DNA of 64,000 nucleotides from Methanoflorens sp963701995 (lineage in GTDB: Archaea; Halobacteriota; Bog-38; Methanoflorentales; Methanoflorentaceae), in NCBI GenBank assembly GCA_963701995.1, contig OY969693.1, positions 1,116,001-1,180,000 on the forward strand, given 5' to 3'. Numbering within the stretch: the stretch's first letter is position 1; every line of letters begins with the position of its first letter. Positions 8,541 through 17,114 of the stretch are shown piece by piece. The notes beneath the pieces are model-generated. The model saw only the letters and a program-made list of their open reading frames with translations. It was not told where the DNA came from and did no database searches. Position numbers and translations under genes: made by a program.

Positions 8541-9476
8541 ATGGATACTTCGCGACTCAGGCAGAATCAAAGTGCGATGTTAAAGGCAGGGTTGCTGTCT
8601 GCGTGCCTTGCTCTGACTTTTGGGGTATTTAGGAGCGCGTTTGGCAATAGCACACTCCTCTTAGATTACGCTACGCTTAAGCAAAACGGGTTTTATTTGT
8701 GGGCAGTTCTAGCTCTATGCGTCTTGTGGATTTACATTAAGCGAACCGATATTCTCGAGGACGCCCGCAGCGCTACTGATACTAAGTGGCTACTATTCGG
8801 CGCAATGCTTGTCGGCGCCTCCTTCGGGTTCATGTACTACGTCGCTGCCGTTTCAGACTCGCTTCCAGCAATTCTTTTTGCCATTGGCTTCGTCATCGTC
8901 GCTCAATTCACGCTCTTCTTTGGAAAAGCGTCAAAAATACCCCTTGTGTTGTTGGGATTATTCGGAATTGCCGTTGGTTTTCCTGTGCTGCTCGAAAGCA
9001 CGCTAGCGACTCCTTTTGCGAGAGCAACTGCTATACTCTCCGTATCGACATTGCAACTGTTCAGGCTCCCTATCACTTTGGATGGGGTTACCGTCACAGT
9101 GAACAGCCTACTGGGTAACAGCATTGCTGCGCAAGTCGATACGCGCTGTGCGGGAAGTGACTCGCTAGCAATATTTTTAGCGATTTTTGGGCTCATGCTT
9201 ATAGACCGAAAACCGCAAAACAAGGCTCTGGTCGGACTCTTTATTTTGGGGGTTGTTGGCACCTATCTGCAAAACTTTGTCAGGCTGCTGTTGTTGTTCG
9301 CAGCTGGATACTACTATGGCGCGAACGCCCTGTGGGCAGTTCACGACTACGCAAGCTACATACTTTTTCCGGTGTGGTTTCTAGGCTTTTCAGTCATTTA
9401 TCTGAAGTATGCTCGGAAGCCAGGCAATTCGGCCATCGAGCGTATAACAAGCACTGAGAGTACACCTGAGCTCTAG
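8541..9476 (+). CDS. Archaeosortase (exosortase family membrane transpeptidase)
   Basis: The 311-residue polytopic protein has about seven to eight hydrophobic segments and the archaeosortase catalytic triad: Cys203 in DTRCAGSDSLAIF, Arg248 in QNFVRLLLLFAAG, and His268 in WAVHDYASYILFP. These enzymes cleave a C-terminal sorting signal and attach the protein to a membrane lipid. The beta-helix protein at 12396 carries a PGF-CTERM tail, the classic signal for the ArtA branch, and so is a likely substrate. The start is ATG 8541, with a possible internal ATG at 8577; neither has a strong ribosome-binding site. The subfamily (A, B, C or D) is not certain. Confidence 0.9.
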   Translation: MDTSRLRQNQSAMLKAGLLSACLALTFGVFRSAFGNSTLLLDYATLKQNGFYLWAVLALCVLWIYIKRTDILEDARSATDTKWLLFGAMLVGASFGFMYYVAAVSDSLPAILFAIGFVIVAQFTLFFGKASKIPLVLLGLFGIAVGFPVLLESTLATPFARATAILSVSTLQLFRLPITLDGVTVTVNSLLGNSIAAQVDTRCAGSDSLAIFLAIFGLMLIDRKPQNKALVGLFILGVVGTYLQNFVRLLLLFAAGYYYGANALWAVHDYASYILFPVWFLGFSVIYLKYARKPGNSAIERITSTESTPEL

Positions 9477-9716
9477 CGCGTTATGAACGTATTTTGGACG
9501 AAGCGTCGACAGATCTCTCCGTCTTCATTCTCCTTTTCGTTCCGCAGCGAAAATCAACGAGATTTGAGGCATTGCTCGCTCCGCAGAGTCCAAAACGAAC
9601 AACAACAAATAACAAATGTTAAGTACGATCGCAAAAAAAATTACAAGCCGGTTCAGGGGCCGCAACTCGCACGCAGCTGTTTGTTGTTGCAGCTTCTTTT
9701 CGCCAGATGATGCACC

Positions 9717-11459
9717 ATGAACAAGTCGGTATCTAGCAGCAAAACGCGCGCCCGCATTCACGGCTGGCGTCGGAGCGGCAGAAAATACGCGACTTTTTTA
9801 CTTCTGGCTGCGGTTTTGGTCTCTCTCACAGCAGCGACGGTAAATGCCGCGAGTTCTGCGAGTCCAGCAGCAAGTTCAACTAACGCGATCCCTCTGGTGG
9901 GGGCCACAACGCACCCGATAGAGTACCATATCGGGTGTCCACCGTCGATGGTAGATGATGGTGTATCACTTAACTATTTTAAGGCACACGGATTCTCCGC
10001 CGTCGACTTGGTAGTCCCAGATAATAAGACGTACCAGACCGAGCTCAATACGATCAAATCGTTCGGCATGACGCCAATTATTGATGTTGAGATGCCCATT
10101 TGGAACGGGGGGCAGCTCCAGAGCACACCGATTACCCATTTCAGCAGCTACTTCCAATCACTCAAAAACGCCGGGTGGGAGTACGTCTCCTCAGAAGGTG
10201 GGCGAGCGGGCGATCTTGCTTATATGGCGCAGTTTTTCAAGGGCTACGTGAACTATAACTGTGACCAATGCGGCCTCTGGGGCGACGCTTACAAAAACCC
10301 ATTCACCGCTATGAACATCTGGGAGAGCTACTACCCGCAAGAGTGGCCTTACATCCAACAAGGAGCAACACAGGCCGCTGCGCTTGGCATCCAGAACGGC
10401 ATCTTGGCAGGCGTGTGGCCTAATACCGGCGGCGCTAACCAGATACTTGACAACTCACTTAACGGCAAGTCGCCCAGTTACAAGTCAATGTTCGATTGGT
10501 CCTACGCTAATGGCATTGGTTTCAACCATTTCGAGGTATGGTGCGGTCTTAATTCCCAGGGGCTTACCAAATATAAAGCATTAGGATTCGAAACGGTAGT
10601 CGCAAACCTGCAAGCTTATTACCCACCGACTAGTTCAGCCGGCGGGTGGGGATGGTCAAAGATCGGCGGGCAACTTGCTTCAGGCACGGGCCCTGCCGTG
10701 TGCGCGCAGGACGCAAACAGCCTCGACGTCTTTGTACAAGGCACCGACCACGCGCTCTGGCACAGGCACTACCAATCAGGGTCAGGGTGGTCCAGCTGGG
10801 ACTCCCTCGGCGGGTACCTGACCTCGTCACCCGCTGCGACGTCATCGGGTAATGGTCGCATCGACGTCGTTGTGCGCGGCAGCAACGGCGCCCTGTATCA
10901 ACGCTCTTGGACCGGAAGCTGGTCAAACTGGATCCCTCTCGGCGGGCAGATTCCCGCCGGTACGGGGCCAGCAGCCTGCTCATGGGGCGCAGGCCGTCTC
11001 GACGTCTTTGTACAAGGCACGAACGGCGCCCTGTACCATAAATCATATACCGGCACGTGGTCCAGCTGGGACAACCTCGGCGGGTCCCTGACGTCGTCAC
11101 CAGCAGCAGCTACGTCGCCGGGCAGCAGTAGAATCGACGTCGTTGTGCGCGGCAGCAACGGCGCCCTGTATCAGAGCTCTTGGACCGGAAGCTGGTCAAC
11201 CTGGGCATATCTCGGCGGGCAGATTCCCGCCGGTACAGGACCAGCGGCGTGCTCATGGGGCGCAGGTCGTCTCGACCTCTTTGTACAAGGTACGAACGGC
11301 GCCCTGTATCATAAATGGTATACCGGCAGCACGTGGTCCGGCTGGCAAAATCTCGGCGGGTCCCTTACATCGTCACCAGCAGCAGCAACAGCGCCGGGTA
11401 GTAGTCACATCGACGTCGTTGTCCGCGGCAGCGACGGCGCCCTTTGGCAGGGAACCTAA
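9717..11459 (+). CDS. Secreted hydrolase-like protein with PLL/DUF346-type propeller repeats
   Basis: This 580-residue exported protein starts with a basic N-terminus and a signal or anchor segment (YATFLLLAAVLVSLTAATVN). Residues of about 60-310 look like a TIM-barrel glycoside hydrolase or related fold (TPIIDVEMPIWNGG, NIWESYYPQEWPYI, FNHFEVWCGLNSQG), but I cannot name the family or confirm catalytic acids. Residues 315-580 are repeats of a lectin-like propeller, alternating RLDVFVQGTNGALYHK and RIDVVVRGSNGALYQ. At DNA level a unit of about 270 bp is repeated nearly three times. There is no PGF-CTERM tail, so it may be released or held by the N-terminal segment. A role in glycan binding or turnover is inference. 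Confidence 0.8.
   Translation: MNKSVSSSKTRARIHGWRRSGRKYATFLLLAAVLVSLTAATVNAASSASPAASSTNAIPLVGATTHPIEYHIGCPPSMVDDGVSLNYFKAHGFSAVDLVVPDNKTYQTELNTIKSFGMTPIIDVEMPIWNGGQLQSTPITHFSSYFQSLKNAGWEYVSSEGGRAGDLAYMAQFFKGYVNYNCDQCGLWGDAYKNPFTAMNIWESYYPQEWPYIQQGATQAAALGIQNGILAGVWPNTGGANQILDNSLNGKSPSYKSMFDWSYANGIGFNHFEVWCGLNSQGLTKYKALGFETVVANLQAYYPPTSSAGGWGWSKIGGQLASGTGPAVCAQDANSLDVFVQGTDHALWHRHYQSGSGWSSWDSLGGYLTSSPAATSSGNGRIDVVVRGSNGALYQRSWTGSWSNWIPLGGQIPAGTGPAACSWGAGRLDVFVQGTNGALYHKSYTGTWSSWDNLGGSLTSSPAAATSPGSSRIDVVVRGSNGALYQSSWTGSWSTWAYLGGQIPAGTGPAACSWGAGRLDLFVQGTNGALYHKWYTGSTWSGWQNLGGSLTSSPAAATAPGSSHIDVVVRGSDGALWQGT
10630..11459 (+). repeat. In-frame coding repeats of propeller blades
   Basis: A block of roughly 270 bp encoding two blades (GGQIPAGTGPAACSWGAG... 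then LGGSLTSSPAA...) recurs with high nucleotide identity within the gene, for example from about 10,940 and again from about 11,215. The close DNA identity indicates recent duplication or ongoing homogenisation of blades. Confidence 0.75.
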
Positions 11460-11607
11460 CTGGGGGGTACGCCTGGATCCGTCAGCGGTATGTAACGTCG
11501 TCACTGTGCATTAGTGCGGACGCTGCACTAATCTGTAAGAGACAGTTAACGAGGATTATCGTCATTTTTATATACGGGCCGCGTATTGGGTTATCTGAGC
11601 AACTAAC

Positions 11608-12177
11608 ATGAGGAAAAGTCGTCTCTCTTTGCTAGTGGTCGCGACGGTGATCGCCACTATCCTGGTAGCTGGTTGTACTTCGTCAACTCCCACTAGCCCA
11701 CAGGTCGCGAGCACAAATACTTCGACCTCCTCAACGACTGCGTCAGCTACGACAACGTCAGCGGTCAAAACGGCAAGCGTCTCGCCGTCACCCAGTGCTA
11801 GCGCGTCGCCAACTCTGACGTCGTCGCCAACTCCGACGGCATCGCCTCCAGCATCGGGGAAGATTGCCACCTCGATCACGGGCGACAAATTCTTCAACAC
11901 AAACCCCACTATTACGCGGAACTCGCCGGTAAGCTGGGGGTTTGAGGTATCTGCACAAGGGAACTTGCTTTGCGGGGGCACCGTTACTGCTTCGATCGGC
12001 AGTAAATCGGTACCAGTGACGGGGAGCGCGAGCGGCTGTTTCGAGACTGCGTACATTAACCTTTCCAGCGCTCAAACAAACAGCCTAACGGCTGGCAATC
12101 CCACGCTCACAGTGCGCTATGCGGGTGACAGCACGCATCAGCCTTCTGTCCTCACCCAAACGATTACTGTAACGTAA
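11608..12177 (+). CDS. Putative lipoprotein with Ig-like domain
   Basis: The 189-residue protein has a signal peptide ending in the lipobox LVAGC, so the Cys after LVAG is probably lipid-modified. A Ser/Thr/Pro/Ala linker of about 65 residues follows, as found in heavily glycosylated archaeal surface proteins. The C-terminal 100 residues form an Ig-like beta domain with GNLLCGGTVTASIG and the family ending RYAGDSTHQPSVLTQTITVT. It probably stands on the cell surface as a stalk or adhesion module; the partner is unknown. Confidence 0.75.
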   Translation: MRKSRLSLLVVATVIATILVAGCTSSTPTSPQVASTNTSTSSTTASATTTSAVKTASVSPSPSASASPTLTSSPTPTASPPASGKIATSITGDKFFNTNPTITRNSPVSWGFEVSAQGNLLCGGTVTASIGSKSVPVTGSASGCFETAYINLSSAQTNSLTAGNPTLTVRYAGDSTHQPSVLTQTITVT

Positions 12178-12395
12178 CGACATTCTATGACTGACGAAGG
12201 CAGTCCAGACTTTTGTCTCCACAACCCTATTTTGTATAAGGCTGACGGCTCATTATTGCGACGCCTAACGTTTTGAGCATTATCGTCCCATTTAGATATT
12301 CTTATATATTCAGCAAGCTACAGAAACAAGAGTTTGTAGCAGTCGCTGCGCTCGCCCAACTCCGAAATCGCCGAAGTTAGTTTTCTCCTGCAATT

Positions 12396-13640
12396 ATGGA
12401 AGCGAAACAAGTCTTACAATTGGTTGCTGTGTGCATCATTTTGGGCGCATGCGCATCGATAGCGATCCCTCGAGCAACCGCCGCTGAAATTAGAGTAGGT
12501 GCGGGGGGACAGTATCAGACGATCTCGGAAGCCGTTAAGTCTGCACAGCCAGGCGACACGGTGCTCGTTGGGCCGGGAACGTATGTCGAAAATATCGTAG
12601 TTGATAAGCCCATCACCGTTGTTTCCACGGACGGAGCCCAAGCGACGGTAGTTAAAGCTTCAGACACGAGCAAAGATGTCTTTCTGCTCGCCAGCCCCGA
12701 CGTCAGTATACGAGGCTTCACCGTTTCAGGGGGGAACATGGGAGTCGCGTTTGGGCACACGTCGAACTGCGTGCTCACCAAATGCATCGTGAAGGGTAAC
12801 GTTTTTGGGGTGTACCTAGCTGGTGCCACATCTAATCTGGTAAGCAACAACAACCTAAACGATAACGGTTTTGGTATCTACTTGGATGGGTCGTCCGGAA
12901 ACAAATTGTCGAACAACAGCGCCTCGAATGAAAAAGGTGGCGGGGGAAAGGCGTCGCTGAGCGACGGCATTTACATGTTTAATTCGAATGCCAACAACGT
13001 TACGCGAAATGATCTGACCAACAACAACAACTTTGGGTTATCCCTCTTTGACTCGAAAAACAACGTTTTTTCAAACAATACAATCGGGTCGAACGCCCAA
13101 TTTGGCGTGCGGCTTCGCGATGGGGCTGACAACAACAATTTCTCATTCAATACGTTCAAAGCGAATGCTGAAAACGGCGTTCTTATCGGCAATTCACGAG
13201 GCAACACGTTTTATTTTAACAACTTCCTTGACGAGAAGAGCCATTTCTACACCCAGGAGGGTAATAGCATCAACTCAACAACACAGCTGAACTATACATA
13301 TAATGGCAATTTGTTCAGCGGGTTTGTCGGCAACTACTACTCGAACAACGTCGGAGCCGATGCAAACGGAAACGGAATCGCGGATTCAGCGTTTGCGGGA
13401 GACAAATACCCCCTCGTCAAGCCGATCGAGAACTATGGTACTGTTCAACCGACTCCGACGCCAACTGCAACCCCCTCTGCGGCGGCGTCCACGACTTCAA
13501 CCACATCCACGAATACGACAGCGTCCATTGAGGGTCAACGAGCTCCAGCAGCAGTGCCGGGATTCGAAACTGTGACAGCGATTTTTGGGCTGCTGTTTGC
13601 GGCAGTAATCGCCGTGGTACTGAAGACGCGAGTGCGGTGA
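12396..13640 (+). CDS. PGF-CTERM surface protein with NosD-type beta-helix
   Basis: The 414-residue exported protein has an N-terminal signal (LQLVAVCIILGACASIAIP), then a right-handed beta-helix of NosD/PbH1 repeats (GGQYQTISEAVKSAQPGDTV, then many N-rich turns such as NNNNFGLSLFDSKNNVFSNN). A Thr/Pro/Ser linker leads to the C-terminal AAVPGFETVTAIFG, a hydrophobic helix and the basic KTRVR end. That tripartite tail is the PGF-CTERM sorting signal recognised by ArtA-type archaeosortases, and an archaeosortase gene lies 3 kb upstream. Such helices often bind or process polysaccharide. The substrate is unknown. Confidence 0.88.
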   Translation: MEAKQVLQLVAVCIILGACASIAIPRATAAEIRVGAGGQYQTISEAVKSAQPGDTVLVGPGTYVENIVVDKPITVVSTDGAQATVVKASDTSKDVFLLASPDVSIRGFTVSGGNMGVAFGHTSNCVLTKCIVKGNVFGVYLAGATSNLVSNNNLNDNGFGIYLDGSSGNKLSNNSASNEKGGGGKASLSDGIYMFNSNANNVTRNDLTNNNNFGLSLFDSKNNVFSNNTIGSNAQFGVRLRDGADNNNFSFNTFKANAENGVLIGNSRGNTFYFNNFLDEKSHFYTQEGNSINSTTQLNYTYNGNLFSGFVGNYYSNNVGADANGNGIADSAFAGDKYPLVKPIENYGTVQPTPTPTATPSAAASTTSTTSTNTTASIEGQRAPAAVPGFETVTAIFGLLFAAVIAVVLKTRVR

Positions 13641-13733
13641 CGAGGCAGTTGCTACCGTACTGACGTTAAGCGCTCTGGTGAGTGGCTCCAGCCTAATATC
13701 TTCAGTTTGGGTCGCGCTCTCGGCGGCCGACGA

Positions 13734-14267
13734 TCAGAGATCCTCCACAGTTGTTTGAGCAAAGCTCGTTGAAGGGAACGTCTCAGTGATCCGTATTAGC
13801 ACCATCCCGTGACTAATGATATCGTACGTCCGCGACAGCAGCGGCACGTTATGAGGAACGCCAAACAAGTCGCTAAGCTCATCGTTCGAAGTGGCATCAA
13901 CTCTTCTGATTTCGCGCCGTGATTCAATTCTTCGCTGCGTCATGATTCGTCCTATGGGTATGTCAGCTTTCATTAGGTCGTGTCTGAACTCTTTTTGCAG
14001 GCGTGCGATAGGCGTGTAGGACTCGGCGTAGATCAGTGGTCGGTCGTCGTCGTCGTTTTTGAGAACAACCACGCGATAGTTTATGTTGTCGCCCTCCTCT
14101 ACGTCCAACGCCGCGGCTCTTTCGGTGTCTGCTCTGACGACCTGTTGAAGCAACGTCTTCACGACAACAGGTTTCCCGGTCAGCACTTCGAGCAGAGTCG
14201 TAACTGAGCCGTCTGTCATCAGTAACAGTCGCTGCGCCTTCGATAGTGGAACGTTCGGATCCTTCAT
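13734..14267 (-). CDS. DUF98 chorismate lyase-like protein
   Basis: This 177-residue protein resembles archaeal DUF98/chorismate-pyruvate lyases, which are proposed to make 4-hydroxybenzoate for methanopterin. Conserved-looking parts are LLMTDGSVTTLLEVLTGKPV, PLIYAESYTPIARL and VPLLSRTYDIISHGMVLIRI with the final ITETFP. The ATG at 14267 is chosen because AGGAGGTCA lies nine bases upstream; an upstream TTG at 14297 overlaps the neighbouring gene. It lies directly after beta-RFAP synthase, whose substrate is 4-hydroxybenzoate, which supports the assignment. Confidence 0.82.
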   Translation of the reverse strand: MKDPNVPLSKAQRLLLMTDGSVTTLLEVLTGKPVVVKTLLQQVVRADTERAAALDVEEGDNINYRVVVLKNDDDDRPLIYAESYTPIARLQKEFRHDLMKADIPIGRIMTQRRIESRREIRRVDATSNDELSDLFGVPHNVPLLSRTYDIISHGMVLIRITETFPSTSFAQTTVEDL

Positions 14268-14290
14268 ACGAATCTTTGACCTCCTAGCTT

Positions 14291-15265
14291 TCAGCAATCC
14301 GGAGCCTGTTGGCCGAACGAGATCTCGCGAACGTACGCGCCGCTGTTTTGCGCTTTTACCGCGCGGACTTCGCCACCGATAGTTTCCTTCAAGTAACGCT
14401 GAACTGCCGTTTGTAGCTGCTTTCCGTCGGCTATCCCATAGACGGCGGGGCCAAACGAGCTCATTCCGGCGCCGAACGCCCCGTTCTCTCTCATGAATCG
14501 AACGAGACGCGCGCAGAACGGCTGTAGTTCAAGTTCTCGGCGCTTGAAACCTAGCATCTGAACTCGATCGATAGATCGGCCGAAACTTTCGATGTCTCGT
14601 TCCACGACTGCCGGAAGCATTTCCATTAAAATAACGTGACATAGCTCCTGGATCTCGATGAGCGGCAGTGGACAGTTTTGTTTGAATATATCGACCTCGC
14701 GTCTATCGCTCGCGCCGTGTAGATTAGGTATGGCAAGAACGATCGTCCAATCCGGAAAATCGTGACGGACGATCATTGGCGCTGGGTCATATTTTCCAGA
14801 AGCCGACGATGGCAAGAACGCCGTCTTGCCTTTGTGACCCCCATCAATGATGAAGCCACCCCGCTCGTACGCCGCGACGCCGATACCAGAGGTGCCCCCC
14901 CTTCCCGTTAGTTGGGCAATGGCCGTTGGCGTCAAGCGCAGGTCGTAGATTTCGCTTATCGCCGTTCCGACTGCTAGCGCGACTTGGGTTCCTGAGCCTA
15001 GTCCAATGTGAGCAGGAAATTCGTCGACGACCTCGATCGCTACGCCCCCGACATCGTGCTGCGTCATGATCGCTGACGCCGCTCTTTTTATTCGGTTTTC
15101 GAACGTTGTGTTTCCTGAGACCGATAGCTGAGCATCTTCTCGCGCGTTGATCTTCACTGATGGAAAGTCGAGAGTGAGTCCGACGCCACCATCAATGCGT
15201 CCAAGCGAGCCGTTCAAGTCAATGAGGGTGATATGAAGTCTCGATGGCGTTACTACTTCGATCAT
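14291..15265 (-). CDS. Beta-ribofuranosylaminobenzene 5'-phosphate synthase
   Basis: The enzyme condenses 4-hydroxybenzoate with PRPP in the first committed step to the tetrahydromethanopterin arene. The GHMP-kinase fold is clear: LHITLIDLNGSLGRIDGGVG at the N-terminus, PAHIGLGSGTQVALAVG as the phosphate-binding loop, RGGTSGIGVAAYERGGFIIDGGH, and GAFGAGMSSFGPAVYG near the C-terminus. Length, 324 residues, is normal. It overlaps the upstream cation-efflux gene by four bases, so three minus-strand genes form one operon ending with the DUF98 gene. This supports a C1-metabolising, methanogen-type host. Confidence 0.92.
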   Translation of the reverse strand: MIEVVTPSRLHITLIDLNGSLGRIDGGVGLTLDFPSVKINAREDAQLSVSGNTTFENRIKRAASAIMTQHDVGGVAIEVVDEFPAHIGLGSGTQVALAVGTAISEIYDLRLTPTAIAQLTGRGGTSGIGVAAYERGGFIIDGGHKGKTAFLPSSASGKYDPAPMIVRHDFPDWTIVLAIPNLHGASDRREVDIFKQNCPLPLIEIQELCHVILMEMLPAVVERDIESFGRSIDRVQMLGFKRRELELQPFCARLVRFMRENGAFGAGMSSFGPAVYGIADGKQLQTAVQRYLKETIGGEVRAVKAQNSGAYVREISFGQQAPDC

Positions 15266-16161
15266 GTCGTTTTTCGCGTCGACGTCTCCGGTTCAATGTG
15301 AATGATGGCCTCCTTAACGTTTGGCACGCGCGTTTTTATGTCTTTTTCCAGTTTGTTGGCGATGTTGTGAGCGTCTTCAAGACTAAGGTTCGGCCGAACA
15401 TGGATGCTTACGTCCACGAATATGCTGCTGCCGGCTTGCCGGGCCCGAAGATCGTGGAAGGCAGTTATGTCGCGGTTATCTGTTATAACGTCTCTGATCT
15501 TTGACGTTATTTCCTTAGGTGGGGCGGCGTCGACGAGGACCCGAGTCGTTTTTCGCCCGAGCCGGATAGAAGTCGTAAGCATTATGATCGCGACGAAGAT
15601 CGCGGCCAAAGGGTCGACGACGACATAACCGAACTTGGCTGCCACCAAGCCGAGAAGCACAGCTGTGGAGCTGTAGATGTCCGTTGAGAAGTGATAGGCG
15701 TCGGCTTCTAAGGCCGAACTTCCGTATTTTCGGGCGTTTTGAAACAGGTACCGTGAAACGCGGAAATCTGCGATGATGGCAAAAATCATAATGGCGATGG
15801 CGTAATAAAGCGTATTGTCTATCTGGATAGCAAATCCTGTGAGAAGTCGCAGGCCCGCCTCATAGAAGATCCATATGCTTGTAACGCCAAGAAGTGCGGT
15901 CTGTACGAGGCTTGAAAAGTTTTCGAACTTCTCATGGCCGTAGGGATGTTCTTCATCGAGTGGCCTATTTGCGCTTCTGATGCCCGTGTAAGCAAAGCCC
16001 GAAGCAAGAAGGTCGAGCAGCGAATGGGCCGCTTCGGCGAGCATTCCTAGACTGCCACTTGCAACTCCCACGATAATTTTCGTGGAGAGCAGAAGCACAT
16101 TGACGAAAACTGAAAAAGTTGCAGCGTGGAGCTTTTGGGCTGCGCCGCTGGCGTCGTCCAT
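15262..16161 (-). CDS. Cation diffusion facilitator family transporter
   Basis: This 299-residue membrane protein probably exports Zn, Fe, Mn or related divalent cations by proton exchange. Six membrane helices can be traced; helix II carries AEAAHSLLDLLASG and helix V EADAYHFSTDIYSSTAVL, whose His and Asp residues form the transport metal site. The cytoplasmic C-terminal domain contains FHDLRARQAGSSIFVDVSIH. The metal cannot be settled from sequence. It is first in the operon with the methanopterin genes, possibly by chance. Confidence 0.9.
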   Translation of the reverse strand: MDDASGAAQKLHAATFSVFVNVLLLSTKIIVGVASGSLGMLAEAAHSLLDLLASGFAYTGIRSANRPLDEEHPYGHEKFENFSSLVQTALLGVTSIWIFYEAGLRLLTGFAIQIDNTLYYAIAIMIFAIIADFRVSRYLFQNARKYGSSALEADAYHFSTDIYSSTAVLLGLVAAKFGYVVVDPLAAIFVAIIMLTTSIRLGRKTTRVLVDAAPPKEITSKIRDVITDNRDITAFHDLRARQAGSSIFVDVSIHVRPNLSLEDAHNIANKLEKDIKTRVPNVKEAIIHIEPETSTRKTT

Positions 16162-16307
16162 TCTTGGCCGTTTATATAGGTTTTACCTTATTTAGGAGTA
16201 TCGGAATCGCGTGACGCGAGCCGCAGCAGCGTCAGAAACCTTTAAGTAGCTTTGTTGCACTTTTAAAAACTACACGGGTCAGGCGTTATCACGCAGAATG
16301 TGCAAAG
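16162..16307. promoter_or_regulatory. Promoter region of the ribosomal operon and the divergent CDF gene
   Basis: TATA-like CTATATAAAC (minus strand, about 16,182-16,173) precedes the CDF gene. ACCTTTAAGTAG (about 16,240) and TTTTAAAAAC (about 16,261-16,270) are candidate TATA elements for plus-strand transcription into the SPOUT-L3 operon. Which of the two is used cannot be decided here. Confidence 0.45.
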
Positions 16308-17105
16308 ATGCACCCCAAGATACAACTCGCAGTGCCCTCATCCTTGACCATCGAAACTGCCGATCAGAAAATAAAGACATACAAGGTCGGACAAGTCGCT
16401 CGGGCGGCGGCAATATTCGGGGTGCAGAATGTTACGATTTACCGTGACGCTGCGTACGATGACAGCAAATTCATCGCGTCGATATTGCAGTACATGGAGG
16501 CGCCGCAGTACCTTCGAAAGCTGCTTTTCCCGCGCTCAAATGAGTTGAGATCCGTCGGGGTGGTCCCCCCGTTGAAGACCCCTCATCACGCGCGGCCGCG
16601 TGATGACATTCGAGAAGGAATTGTGATAGACGTCGGAACTGACTGCGCTTGGGTTGAAATCGGTTTGGATTGCCCGGCCCTTTTGCGAACAGCCACGTTG
16701 CGCAAAGGGGAGCGCGTGACAGTTAAGATCTTTTCGCGAGATCCGCTTGAAGTCGAACTGACTCAGAAGCCGCCGCGCTATTGGGGGTATTCGGTCCGGG
16801 TGGTCGATAGCATCGCAGACGCGTTGGAGGGGTTGGTCATAGCCACGTCGAGGCACGGAAAGCCAATAAGTTCCGCTATACACGATGAAATAAGAAGGAG
16901 AAGCGCCGAATTGATGACTTTCGTATTTGGGGCTCCCAACCGCGGAGTAGAAGCGTTATTCCAGGAAGCGGGGCTATCGCTGGAGGATGCTTCAGACTTT
17001 GTTGTTAATACGATTCCGCAGCAAGGGACAGAGACGGTGCGCACGGAAGAAGCTATCGTGGCCACGTTGAGCGTGTTTAATATCGCGCTGCACGAATCAA
17101 CATGA
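16308..17105 (+). CDS. SPOUT-type RNA methyltransferase (DUF171 family)
   Basis: The 265-residue protein belongs to the archaeal putative RNA uridine-N3 methyltransferases that precede rpl3. The N-terminus IQLAVPSSLTIETADQKIKTYKVGQVAR, ending ATSRHGKPIS and TIPQQGTETVRTEEAIVATL, makes up the knotted SAM-binding fold; an OB-like insert occupies about residues 100-150 (GIVIDVGTDCAWVEIG). Its place at the head of the ribosomal operon suggests 23S rRNA as substrate. That target is inference. Confidence 0.85.
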   Translation: MHPKIQLAVPSSLTIETADQKIKTYKVGQVARAAAIFGVQNVTIYRDAAYDDSKFIASILQYMEAPQYLRKLLFPRSNELRSVGVVPPLKTPHHARPRDDIREGIVIDVGTDCAWVEIGLDCPALLRTATLRKGERVTVKIFSRDPLEVELTQKPPRYWGYSVRVVDSIADALEGLVIATSRHGKPISSAIHDEIRRRSAELMTFVFGAPNRGVEALFQEAGLSLEDASDFVVNTIPQQGTETVRTEEAIVATLSVFNIALHEST

Positions 17106-17114
17106 GGTAAACTA

